Position numbers and translations under genes: made by a program. Shown here in pieces: positions 36,466 to 49,170 of a stretch of 64,000 nucleotides of DNA; within the stretch, counting starts at the first letter, position 1, and the number at the start of each line of letters is the position of its first letter. Below the pieces are notes generated by a model. It saw only the letters and a list, made by a program, of their open reading frames with translations, did no database searches and was not told the origin of the DNA. Source of the stretch: Kryptolebias marmoratus (taxonomy: Eukaryota; Chordata; Actinopteri; Cyprinodontiformes; Rivulidae). The stretch lies in the NCBI RefSeq assembly GCF_001649575.2, contig NC_051434.1, positions 9,798,412 through 9,862,411 on the forward strand. The letters are read 5' to 3'.

Positions 36466-38542
36466 ATGAAACATAACTTAAAAGTCTTTTTCACAACTTA
36501 ATGAAATGCCTATTAACATATTTTATAATAATATTTAGTGTATTAGTGTGTTTTAGGACAGCACAGAGAGCTATCTGCATCAGGTAGGATATTAATTGTT
36601 CAGAATCTGACACTAACAAACGTAATCTGACGCATCTCATCTTTGTCTCTGTTTTACAGAAAGAGCTGCAGCCTCCCTTCTCTTCCAGCTGCTACAGGCC
36701 TTATTCTGACCTGTGCCACCACCCTGTGGTATCACTTTGAATTTCCCTGTTTCGTGCAACACGGGGCCTTTTTGGAATAGACCTTAAAAAGCCAGCCTCT
36801 TAGAAGTGGCTTGATTTTCCTCCCCCCTGGTGTTGCATCCCTTTAAATGTGGCCCAGCAGCCGTCACGGTGAATCGCTCCTCTCAAAGAGACTTTCTATT
36901 TTTGTGGGAATAACAATCCAAGATGTGCTGCCAAAACAGGGATAATATCTTTATAGAATGACATGACAATATGCTATAGGTGAAGAGACAGCGGTGTGAA
37001 AAGTTCTGATTATTTTGAATTTATGCAAAACACAAATGAGAGAATGTCTTCTGTTATCAAAAGAACAGACTGAAAATAAAGCACTAATTGATTGAAGTGG
37101 TTAAGGACAATATCTCATAATATATCAGAGGCTTACAATAAGAATCACTTATAAACAGTATCATTTCAAACACTGCCTGATTTCAAAAGGTTTTTAAGTA
37201 TCTGAATGAACTTCAAGCATACAATGAATTTGTAACACCCAAACAATCCAAACAGCTCACATAATGAATTGATTGCAATTTTGTCTTTACTGCTAATAAA
37301 ACAACAATAAGCTTCAGAATAAGATTTACTCTTAAACAAAATCTCCAGCTCCTCAAGGGGGGGGTCTGAAAATAACTAAAGTGCACAGCTCACTGCTCCG
37401 TGCGGCAAAGAGCCCTCCAGGTCTGCTGTAGAGTTAAGAATTCAACAAAACACATAAAATGTGAGAATTATCTCTTCGTAATTACTCCCCTTGTTCTGCC
37501 TGATGTTTAAGCTGAGCTTTTTGAAGAAAACTGACCTCCTGTGCAAAAGTAGCTCTGGATTCTCTCATCAATGTGATGCTTTTTGGTTCACAGTCATAGA
37601 ACATGTTAAAATACAAAGTTCGGTATTATCCTGCTGTTTTCAATAACTACGCAGAGACTGGTGTGTGTCTCAGTGTGTATATTTACAGGACTTGTGCCAG
37701 AGAGATTGTACTATGCATCAACTTGAATAAGGGAAAAAACACGAGACAAAGGTTCATTAATAGCATATGTAGCAGTCAGACATTTACTTACACATTAATT
37801 TGGGAGTTTTAGTTATTAGAAATGAAACTATTAAACAACATACAACTTCAATGATTTTTAGAAACAAGTTTGAATTTATAACTATTTATACATACAGACT
37901 CAAATATATTCACTCATTCATCTGAAGCTTTTAATAAGTGGCGCTGAAGGCTTTAGAATGTCTTAGGTTGACGAGTCCAAGGTCTATTAACTTCTCATTA
38001 GTGGTCATGATTGACTGCAGCTGGAGTTTCTCTTAGCCAGCATCAAAATGAGCTGTTTGACCACATTTATTGGACGAACCAAAACTCATTTGTCGCCCTC
38101 GAGTGAAAGGAAATTGTTGAATGTTGAAGAACAACCCTGAAACCTCTGAGGCTCCAGCCTGCCGTGAGCTGGAAACTGCTGGAGCACCAGCGTCACGGTC
38201 CACAGTGAAGCCATTTTTACACCCCCATGGATTGAGACAGAGCCCCTGGGTGGGAGTGTGTGAATGTATTCGAATCTGTGTGTATAATTCTGACCCTGTG
38301 TGGATTGAAGAAAAATCCATAAAAACTCAAAACTTGAAAGCCACTGTAGTTGTATGTTAAATAATTATTTCTCCCTTGAAAAAAATTCAAATCAGTCATT
38401 AAACAGCCCAGATAAATATGGCATCCATGCCCTTGATGAATTAATGTAAATCTCTGACCTCAGCTGTAGTTGTAATTAAAATTTAAGTCAACACAAGTTA
38501 TTAGCTTGAAGGTGATGACAAAGCCTGGCACACTGAATGAAG

Positions 38543-38559
38543 ACAGCGCCATCTAGTGT
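38543..38559 (-). promoter_or_regulatory. CTCF-like motif, minus orientation
   Basis: Read on the minus strand: ACACTAGATGGCGCTGT, close to the CTCF core. It lies 330 bases from a plus-orientation site at 38890. Confidence 0.4.
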
Positions 38560-38889
38560 ACGGAAAAAACGCCTTCTCAGTTCTAAATGTACAAAGCTCT
38601 AACTTATGAACGATACTGGACTGTGCTTACATTTGTTATAATTACATCCTAATTAAAGTCAGGTTTAAGCTGTGAATATAAAGTAGGAAGGAAAAAAAAC
38701 AACAATTGAACTCATCTTTTAGCTCAAAGTATTTTTACTTGGAGTTTGGAAATTTACTGAAGTCTTTCTGATGAGTGAAAAGTCAGGACAACTGTGTTAA
38801 TAAAACATGCTCCTAAAAAGGAATTTAGACATTTTAAACTTCACTTTTTACTTGAGTTTTTTCTTCCTTGCTTAGTCTGAGCATTATTT

Positions 38890-38905
38890 CCAGTAGGGGG
38901 CAGTA
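38890..38905 (+). promoter_or_regulatory. CTCF-like motif, plus orientation
   Basis: CCAGTAGGGGGCAGTA is a near-perfect CTCF core. Together with the minus-oriented site at 38543-38559 it forms a divergent pair between dtnbp1 and mylip. Confidence 0.45.
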
Positions 38906-39513
38906 TCGCCTCATTTAAACATGTCCACTGGTGTCAAAGTCTGATTCTTGTTCCTTTATTCCAACTTTCATCAAAGGTTAAGTATTATGTTTATTTTCTA
39001 ATCAGATGTATTTTTTAAATTAAGTTTCCATCTGCTGATATTCACTAGATGAAAAATTATAAGATAATTAATTTGGCTCTTGAAACAAAAAATAAACTCT
39101 TCAGAATCTTCAGAACTGATTCTTTTATTTAAGTTTAATTATTTGCATATAACACGAAAATCTGCAGGTTTTAATATTGGAAAGTTTAGATTATTAGAAC
39201 ATTTTGTTTGTATACATTTAAAAATAACCATCTCATTCTTGGCCACATTAAAAGCAACATTTCTTTTCTTAAGAAATGTTTCTTAAGGTGTTTTTTTTTA
39301 GGTGACAGTAAATCTAAACTATTGTAAACACCCAGACCCAGTTTTAACAAGTTAAAAATAAACTCCACACAAAGTTTCTCATTAAAAGTATTAAACATTT
39401 ACAAAATGGCATGTTGTTTTAATTCTGAATAGGAGATGAAACATTAAAGTGGAGCAGCGTTGCTCCACTGAGCTGACAGATAACCTCTCTATGGTTCAGT
39501 TGCTTAAAGCAGC

Positions 39514-39530
39514 ACAAAGAGGGGGCAGTG
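39514..39530 (+). promoter_or_regulatory. weaker CTCF-like motif
   Basis: ACAAAGAGGGGGCAGTG keeps the GGGGGCAGTG half but lacks the usual first bases. Confidence 0.22.
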
Positions 39531-42500
39531 TGGGGGTCTTACTGCACAACAAAAACAAATAATACTGCTTGTCTGTTTCACTGACCTAAAAAAACCTCCT
39601 GATTCGGTGAACTCTGATCTAAAGTGAAGTTTACTCCGTGTGTCGCAAAGGACTCGTTAAATGTTTACTCTGAGGAGCTCCACTCCGAACACAAATCTGA
39701 GAAGAAAACACCTTCAGAGAAATAACAAGCATTTTACAGTTAATTACAAGCTGCGTTTATAAATTATCTAAAAGAGACATCTGGATCACTCTGTGTTCTG
39801 TGCAAGAAATGAGGGAAGGTTTGACCTGTGTGAGGAAATGTTTATATAATCAGTAAACCTTTACACTTTAAGAAGGTTTAGCTGTGTAGTGATTTACTGA
39901 AACGGATCATCTGTGTTGCAGGTCAGCTCAGGCCACCGTTTTTACCCATGAAACTACAAAAACTAAATAATTAGCAGAAATCTTCACTCACAGCAAGTAG
40001 AGGACTAGAGGAGTTTTAGGTTTGATGCAGAGGGTCAAACATTTAAATCCTAATTGTTGATGAAACCAACATCAGAATGAATTATTATTGCTTTAGTTGC
40101 AACCTTATTTCTGTTTGGGACATGTTTTAAAGCGTTATAAGACACTGACCAATATCAGGCATCACTCATATTAAGAAAAAAGTCTGAAAGGAATTGGGAA
40201 TTTTAGGAGTTTGTGAAAAGTCTTTAACAACATTTACATTTGGTAACATGATTTAATTATTTTAATGCAGATATTTATAGCAAAGAAACTAAATAATAAA
40301 ATATTTTGACTAAACTGGAACTGAATATTTGACTCCAGATGGTTCGGATATTAATTTTGCTTCTGTTTTGCTCAATAACTTATGAGTTAAACTGTTAATT
40401 TTATGGCTATTAAAATTGATTACCCATCATTCTTTCATATCAGGAAGATGTTTTTGGCGCTTTTTGCCTCACATTCTGGAAACAGATGCACAGCTCGTTC
40501 ATCAACTTCCTCACAATTCATTTCAGTGTGACTTTGCATCTTGGCAGTCTCGCACAAAACAATGTTGTTGTTTAGAGTCAGCTGCTCTCCATCCAGTACC
40601 TCAAGTTCTGTTTTTTTTGTGTTTTTTTGCCAGCAGAGTAGCACAGCCTTCTCATTTTAATTTGTAGCTAACTGCACCAAACAATAGTGGCCTATCAAAG
40701 AGAAGTGCTTTGGGTCTTTAACACAATGTGAGAAGATTGATATGTGGCCTCAGGCTTTGTTTAAGTCCAGGTTGTAAATCACAAAGCCCGATGGGCACCA
40801 GTGCTGGCAGCTGCCAGTGTCACCAGGCGCAGCTCCAGCTCCGAACGGAGCCAGAACACATCATCAAGAAGGTGCAGCAGCTAACAGCCAGCTTCTTACG
40901 TTGTGTCAACAAAATTAAATTTAAGCTACGAATCGACTGGTCTATAAAGATTTCTTTTCTTTAGCCTGCTGAATGTCTGGGACAGCTTCACCTCCGTTCA
41001 GAACAACAAAAAAAAGAAATCTAACTGGAGTAACACTTGTGTCATTTAGCGAACAAGTTTATTATTAAACCAATATGTTTTAGTTCCAGAGATCCCAGCA
41101 GGCTGCATGCAATAGATGAGCTGTCAAAACAGTTTTTAAGGTTAGTTTCAGTTTATGGAGTCAATAAATTTGGAGCATTTATTAATTATTAATGAAACTT
41201 GGTGAAAATCACACATGACGACACCCTTAATATCATAGTCAGTTTTAACAAATTTAACACCAAATAATGACCGCATTTCAGCCACAGTACTACAGATTAA
41301 CTCCGAAAACAAATCTTATCTTTCTCTAACTTATTACTTTGTCATTGTCCCACAGGAAACAAAGATTAAAAGCTTGGTATGTTTCTGCATTTATACATCA
41401 TAAACAAAATAAAACCCACGACTCCTGGAAAAACTTCACTATGAATTAAAATAACCCATTAATGTGCATTTTAGGACTACCAGATGATCACAGAAGCACT
41501 TCTAATAGAAACGTTTTTAGACAACAATCATTTTAAGTAGTTTGTTGAGGCAAACAAAACTGCACAGCTGTGTTGCATAAAGTTGAATTTTGGCAAACTG
41601 TTCACAAATTTGTACAGCTGACCAATTTACAAACCATTTTAACAATGCTGAGCTTGAAAACAAATAAATAGAACCATATTGGAGGAGATCATTCAGCTCT
41701 AACTACTATACAGAGATGGTCTAAAAAAAAGACTAGTTTACTCCTTCTGAAGAGTAAAACATTTTCAGATGAACATGTGTAAATTATGCTGTTTCTAATT
41801 AAAATTAAGCTAAGCTATGTTATTTTTACTACATGATCTTGTCAGACTAAGTTGATATAATTTAGTTGCTACTTTCAGAAACAATCGAGAAGAGAAGATC
41901 AGTTCCTGACAAGACACACACTGGCAGAAAAAATGAGCAAAACCTTTGACTTTAATAAAAATGCAAACTAAAACTGAGCGCTTTCATCTTAGAAGTTGCT
42001 AATGGAGCTTTTCCAGTTGTATTTGCTATTATAGTCAAGTTGTCGTTGTATTTTTGTGCTTGAGGAGCGTTCATTACAGAGTTAACAGCTGAAAGACCTC
42101 ATCTGAGATAAGCAACAATTTAGGAGCAAGATTATTGTTGAATTAATTGTTCGGTCGCTGTCCAGAACACTTTCAGCTCAAACTGTTTAAAGCATTTTAA
42201 AAAACAATGCAAATATCATTATTTAAAGTAAAAACCAAACACGTTCTACGTGAGCGTGCGGCATGTGCTGCTTCTGTAACACATTTTTGTTCCCGCTCCA
42301 TTTGTCCCTGATGCTCATCCAGTCATAAACATTACTCCCTCTCCATTTCTTCCTCTCTTCTCTGTCCTAAGGCAAAGATGGAGAAAGCACTGAATAAGCT
42401 TTAATCTGTATCCCTACGCTGCTCGTCAGCTTTGAATTCCTTCTCTTTAGACTCCCATCAGCCAACACTTCAGGTCTCTCATCTTTAATTGATCCTGGGC

Positions 42501-45500
42501 ACCAAAGATCTATGAAGGAGGACATACACGATGAACGCAGGGACCGACAGAAGACTGGAAGAGTACTTGGAGCATATAGGCTAAAAAAGAGGTGATGGAT
42601 AATAAATGAGATATGGGAATGGCTGTTTATTTGTTTTGTTTTGTTTTTTTTAGCTGCAGGGCAGAGATTCACATTTGGAGATCTTATCATGTCCCTGCGT
42701 ACCTGACGGTATTCTGATGATGCTTCTGGAGAAAATGATGATTTTGTTTCAGTTTCTGTGATTAATAGCTCTAAGCTTCACTTCTGACACTAATATAATC
42801 TGATAAACCACGTTTCTCTACACTGACCTGTTATCTGCTTAAATCAAGACTCAAATAAACTGGTAAACATGTAAATGTGATATTTGTTAAAGTATGATTT
42901 AATATTTCAACCCTTTCTTTAAAAATAAATTTAAATAAGTGCTGATGCACCGCAGGTTGGTCCTTGAAATGTCAGTGAAAAGAGGATTGTGTCACATACA
43001 CCCAAATATTTGGCAAAGTTCCTCCATCTTAATAGTTTTAATCGATTCTTGGCTTCAGTGGATTTCCGCTAAATCAGTAAACCTCTTAAAAAGCAGCTTA
43101 CAGGATTCTCTAAGCAGAGAGATTGAGATGATACAGGGACAAAACCAATAAGCTCAAAGATTTACAATTACAATCAATAGTCTGAGTACGCATCACTCAA
43201 ACTTCTTGCCTACCTTATTAGACATTAAATTTATTATGGATACTTTATTACGTCTTGGAATCTTTGAATCTGTATTTAAAGTGCCATCTTTTCCTCAAGC
43301 TGTCAGATTTTGCCTAAATGAACAAGGTGTAAATGAGAGCACTGTATTTAAAGTGCAATACATTCACATATGTAGTCAAGTAACAAGAACTGATTCAATT
43401 TAATGCAAATTCTTAAACATCAATAAATCACATCAAATTAGAAAACCTTTAAAATGATAACTAAATCTGAGGATCCACATTTGCAGCCCAGGAGCACATC
43501 TGACTTCCTCCCCTCCTCCCAAACCTCTCTGTTGGCTAAAGAAGTAATTAACAAGGAAAATGATTAGTCTGACTGAAGTGAGACACAGGCAGATAGACAG
43601 CACGTCAGCCACAGGAGGCAGGAAATTTCAGACAATGAATTTGTGATGCAGACTCCGCACGTTAGAAACCGATTTCCCTCCAGAGCTGTCGGGCCAGAAC
43701 CAAGGCTGCCTTTAGAGATAAACCACCCTGCTATCACTGGGAGATTCACTTTCTTCTAAAGTTCAGTGAAAGCTGACGCTTGGGATTTTTTATGTCAGCA
43801 TTCCTAAAGTGTGTCAAACTCCACTTGCATGTCTTCCATCTTTGCAGTTCATTCTGAACCTCTATAATACGGATTTTTCTGTTCTTTGAGAAAGGTTTGA
43901 GCTATCTCTGTGAGATTCAAACCTTTCATCTGGAGAGACATTTGTGCAGTAAAAGCTATTTAAAAAAATGGGTTCATTAACTTTCCTTTGCCTCTCTCAG
44001 TCTTGCACTACATTACTTAGCCGTGTTTAACTTGGTGACTGGTACGTTTTTAACTCGAGGCTGAAGACGCACCTGCAGGGAACACGTACTGTAATGTCTG
44101 AGCAAGACTTGTGTTGACATTTGGATTCCCATGGTGTGTGTTTGTTTCTGTTTGATGACAGGAATCAAATCCAGACAGGAAACTAAGTTGAGACTTCTGT
44201 AATTGTGGGAGTGACATTGCAACCTCTTTGTGTCAGGGGTTGGGTGTTCACAAGGTGAAGTAAAAAGCTACAAAGTGCATTGTATTAATGGAGAGGTGAT
44301 AAACCTACTACATTTCTCTATGCTGTGACTTTATGATTCAAACTGAAATGACAGGGCTTTAAAATTGGTTACATGGTTGCTTTTGTAAAGTTAAGTTAGC
44401 TAAAAATTATAGCTTTTGTTTTAGTTGCGGTCAACTTTTGTATAGCAGAAACCAAAAAAAATCACCTAAAACTAACAAAATACAACATAATAAAGTTCAA
44501 AATTATCTAACTGTGCATCATTACTGACTTACTTTTGGTCACATTCATCCTCCAGTTCAACAGCTAATCTCTTATCTTTTCAAATAAGAAAACCATTTAA
44601 ACACCATCTTATCTAGTCCTGCTTGATTTGGTGTTTAATAAAGTCTTCAAAAGATCCATAAAATATAAGAATGTATCTACCATGTTTTTTGGCTCCATCT
44701 GGTCTCTTCCTCCTCGTTACTTGAGCACATCCACACATTCTGTCGCTGCAGCCCTCCGACGACATTTGATCTCAGATCCTTTCAACAAAGAGACAGAAAT
44801 CAATAATAAACTCCTGGTGCAGAATTAGTAACACCTCTCTTCTTACATATCTAGAGCTTGGAAAAAAAAAAACACGAAAAAAAACACGAGTTAAATTTAC
44901 ATTGAAGTTGGTTGTTTTTACATTCCATTTTAGTGTTAAACTTGTATACTAGAACTCTTTTATTCATTTTATTTAACTTAGTTTGAACTAAAGTATGTAA
45001 AATTAGTCCCCTGAGGGACTGATGATGTGGCAGGCGACCAACAGACTTGTAAATATTTGAGGAAATAAGCATCACAATTTAGAACTATACCATCTTTCTA
45101 AATATTTTTACAAAAGCCATAATATTTAACCAAAGCCATAATGTTTTCCACAATAATGTACAAACATGTACATGCACAGCCTGTTTAAATTCTTCCTGAA
45201 GGAACCATTTCCCTTTCCTATTTAGTCTGTAGCTCAGTATATTACAGATCATTCCAATATAAATGTTTGGTTAAAATGAGAAAAACCAATGGAGGGACAA
45301 AACAAAACACTAAATCCCATTTTGCCACGGCAGAAATGGTTTTTATTTTAATAGATCAGGCATGCCACAGCTTTTCTGTTTGAAGTGAGAACAGTTAAAA
45401 CACTACAAATCATCTCGAAATATTTGAAGCATTTTTCTAAAGTTTCAGTGAACATTTAGAGATGCAACCTGAGGAGTGATGGTAACCTGTGCACATGATG

Positions 45501-45621
45501 ACGACAGACTGAAGACAGTCCTCATGGTTTGACTCGTGTCACACTGACCCCAAAAATAAGATTCACTCATGAGTGAGTTTTCTTTACTTTTCTACCATCA
45601 TTAAGGGGAAACAGAAATAAT

Positions 45622-45950
45622 TAAATTAGCATTAATTGAAAGAATGCATATCACTCACTGCCTTACACGCCAAACTGTTAAAGATTTTATGTGATCTGTT
45701 AGCGCTGTCAGTGTGTGATGAGTAAGACTTTCAGCTAATACCACACATAGTTTTAGCTTAACACCTTTAAAACTGACTAAGTTATAGTCATCTTAGTAAT
45801 TGCTGAGGATAATTAGCCGTGGTGGCCATCCTGAACTGAGTCAACTCTTAAAGTTAACCAGTTCTAGATGTAAGTCTAGTGATTACTTTGACGGTTTCAT
45901 AAAAGATTTCTCCCCTGGTTTATGAGTTATGTTACTTACACACAATTACA
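45622..45950 (-). repeat. interspersed repeat family, copy I
   Basis: Reverse orientation: TTAGCATTAATTGAAAGAAT, TTTAGCTTAACACCTTTAAA, GTGGTGGCCATCCTGAAC and CTAGTGATTACTTTGACGG, in the family order. Confidence 0.72.
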
Positions 45951-48949
45951 TTATCATTTGCCTCTTATAGCAGCAAGTTATGAAAATACCATCCTTAGCC
46001 AAGGAAGATAGAAAAAAAGCTATGTTTGTTCAACTATACCTACAAAGGAATTAAAAACTATAAACAATGAATTGCATTTAAAAAATGATACCATTACAAA
46101 AAGGTGAATGTTTCTAACTAAATGCTAGAAGCAGCCTGCCCGATCAGTCCACCCACACTGAACAGATCTAAGACTAATAGATTCACAAGATGCAGTGAAT
46201 TCTGTTGAGTTTTCCTCTACAACCAACATCTGGATGAACTTCTTTTCTACTGAGCATAAACTCAGGTCCTGATCAGGGACTGCATGGCACTCCAGTTTTT
46301 TATAAAGACTATCTAAATATTTCTACTGCATCCATCAAATGAATATAAGAGACGTTTTTTAAACAACATCAAACTGCTGGTATTCACCTACAGCTGACTC
46401 CAGAGGTTAGTTTTAGTGGAGCGAATTAGACACAACAGGAGCATTTTAATTGCAATGAATGAACATATTGTAAATACAACCATGTCCATTTTAAAAGTTT
46501 GAGACAACTTTAAAAATAAAATAGTCACTGTGTTAATCAAATGTACAAATCATCATCAGTTGGCAAGAAAATAAAGGCCTCACCACTTTATGGAAATAGT
46601 TTAGTTGATAAAATATTCTGAAGGCCCTTCTTGATTAGATTTTCTGGCAGACTTTTCAGAATTTCACTTTTATTTGCAAAACTTTTAGGTGAATTTCTTG
46701 CCAATTAGTCATTATGGTTCCACCAAACAGTGTGCATTTTTCATCATGTGCAAAAAGAGAAACACACCAGCATCAACACCCACACAGTGTGCAGCTTTTA
46801 TCAGCATAGTGTCACAAGAGAGGAGGATGGAAAACTGAAGACTTCAGCTATGAACTGCAGCACAGCACTGCCTCGGTCTCACATGCACAGACACTCCTGG
46901 AGTCAGCAGCAGATTGTAATCCTACAAGGACAGATTACTTCTTATAAGAATCCCAAACGGGCAGGGACATCGCCACCTGTAAGCGACATGCAGGTCCGTC
47001 TGTTTCCGAGGCTGACTAATGTTTTCCATCATGACCAATGTCCTGCTAGAATCATCCATCATGTCATCCTTTGTCCTCCACAGACACCCGACATATCCAC
47101 ACGCCAAGTTTCAAAATTCAAATTCATCATCTGGTGTCACTTCCTGAGATTCACAAGTTCCCATTTGCTGAATACAGTCAGTAAAGATTAGGACATGGAA
47201 ACAAAAGCTCCATAATGTTATTCATTGGACTCAAGCATTTATTACTGAGGGGCAAAGCAAAGCTGTGTCAGTTTATCTTTCCCACACATTGATGACATTT
47301 TAAGATCTAGATTTGTTTTCGTGGTAATCTGGAGCAGTTTGAACGCAGCTGTAACCAAATATTTGGAGGGGTACAGCTCCATGGCTTTTTTCAGAAAGCT
47401 TTCAGTCTAATCGAGTATAACTAAAAGGCTGAGGAGATAAAGTAATTACTGTCTGGCTGATCTCATAAAGACCTCAAAATTCCATGAAGTCACATTTGTC
47501 CTTTGGCGACTGTGCTGTTTGTCCTCTGCTGGGACTTGTGGTCCATCATCGTGTTATGCAACCATCTTTGGGGCCCATTTCTTCCAGAACAGCTTACAAA
47601 CACACTTATTTATTGCTTGTTCAACCCAGTGTTCTGCACTTTGCCTTTCTCTATAAAACTGCAGAGAAACTTGTTTTCACTTCTGCAGAGCTCTCAGAGA
47701 TGATGTTATGGTGTCTATATTTTGTAGAATTTTAACCCAATCAAAGTAGACCAATGTAATCAGGTTGGTTGAGAGCCATTTTGACAATCTCCATTCTGCT
47801 TCTCATTCATGTGAACCGTACTGGAAATAAAGCTGCTGTGCAAGTTTTTAAATGTATTATGATCATCTTTTGTCAAAGTTGATTAAATAGAATGTGCAGC
47901 AAATCCTCAAAACATTTTTAGCCACAAATAATACTCATTACATGTAAATATTATGTTTTTCTGTGCCTTTGAACGTAAATTTAGATTCATTTATTTGTTT
48001 GGGATGCTAACCTTGAGAAGTGTTGCTCATGTGAACTAATTTTAAAATGTGATAACTTTATAATGTTTGCATCCACTTTTGTTTGTCTTTTTGACAAATG
48101 GAAAACTGGAAATTTTGTCTGTCAGGAAAAAAAATAAAGTTATAAAGAGCTGGTTAGGTTAACCAAAAAAATGGGATATCTTTTATGCTAAAGATTATAC
48201 CAAAGAAAGAATTCAGACATCCATACTTCTCAGTTCCAAAGTCTTCCAAAGAATGCATATTTTAGAAACATCTCAATGCCAGGCTTAATCTTGCACCGAC
48301 TGCACAGATGTCATCTTCCATATACGTTTTGAATTTCACCGTTCACCCCTTTTCTTACAGCATACCTGTTATGTAACAACTGGTTAAGCTGCGTGCACGC
48401 ATGTAGAAAACAGTGAGCATCATGTGTTCTAATCTGCAAAGCATTTTCAAATTACGTGTAGTTGCTTTCAAATATGCTCAGAACGATTAATTCCTCCTAC
48501 ATCGTCATTTTGTTCAAATGAAGCTCTTATTATCTCTGTGACTCATCGTTTGAGACCTTGTTAAAGCACTTTCTGAATGAATCTACTTCAACAGATATCT
48601 TGAACTAGAAATAAATCATTTTTATAATGCATTCATGCAACTAAAAAATTACAGACTGATTGTACATCATGAAATTTATTTTTTTTAATGTTTTGATCCA
48701 AGCTAAACCAAATATTCTAACCTGAGCATGAGTTAACAGTGTGATGCGTTTATTTACTATCATTTCTAGTTAGTTAACATCAAATTTATAACCACAATAC
48801 AAAGAGAAAAGCTTTTCAAGTCTTATTCTCTGAGATCTCCTTTGCCTCCCACGCGTAAGTCCTGCCATGTGTAACACATTCTGTGTAAGATGCAGAAAGA
48901 CAGAAAAAAATAAACCTTTACACTGCGGAGCTGTCACCAAAAATAGCAT

Positions 48950-48955
48950 TTTAAT
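48950..48955 (-). terminator. candidate poly(A) signal (ATTAAA) for the intronless gene
   Basis: TTTAAT on the plus strand reads ATTAAA on the minus strand, about 215 bases after the stop of the 281-codon frame. Confidence 0.3.
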
Positions 48956-49170
48956 TGGTTATCTGCAGTTTCCGAATTTGTATCTGTGCACAGCATTCGA
49001 CACAGACGTCATGCAAAACAATCTTGATTATTCAATGAAATCTGGGTCACTTCTGATCAGCAGTCACGCTAAGATGAGATGATCATGAAGAAGTGTGGAA
49101 TCGGTCTTGAAGGGTACAAGATATAAAGTCTTTCTCTTCAAAGCCAACCGAACCTTGAAGTAAAAAGAGG

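Larger units (their letters stand above)
30702..49170. other. gene-poor AT-rich region
   Basis: About 18.5 kb without a recognisable gene. It contains repeat copies G, H and I, a (CA)n tract at 34930-34945, a cluster of CTCF-like sites near 38.5-39.5 kb, and short protein-like open stretches at 40435-40644 and 40790-40930 that I cannot assign. No dysbindin N-terminal exon could be found. In human the DTNBP1-MYLIP interval is also gene-poor. Confidence 0.5.

Noticed and set aside
42367..42690. 107-codon minus-strand frame containing GSIKDERPEVLADGSLKRRN
   Set aside because: No homology known, and no splice or promoter signals; kept out of the features.
46730..47191. 153-codon plus-strand frame
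   Set aside because: His/Cys/Ser-scattered composition without domains, no promoter and no splice context; probably chance.
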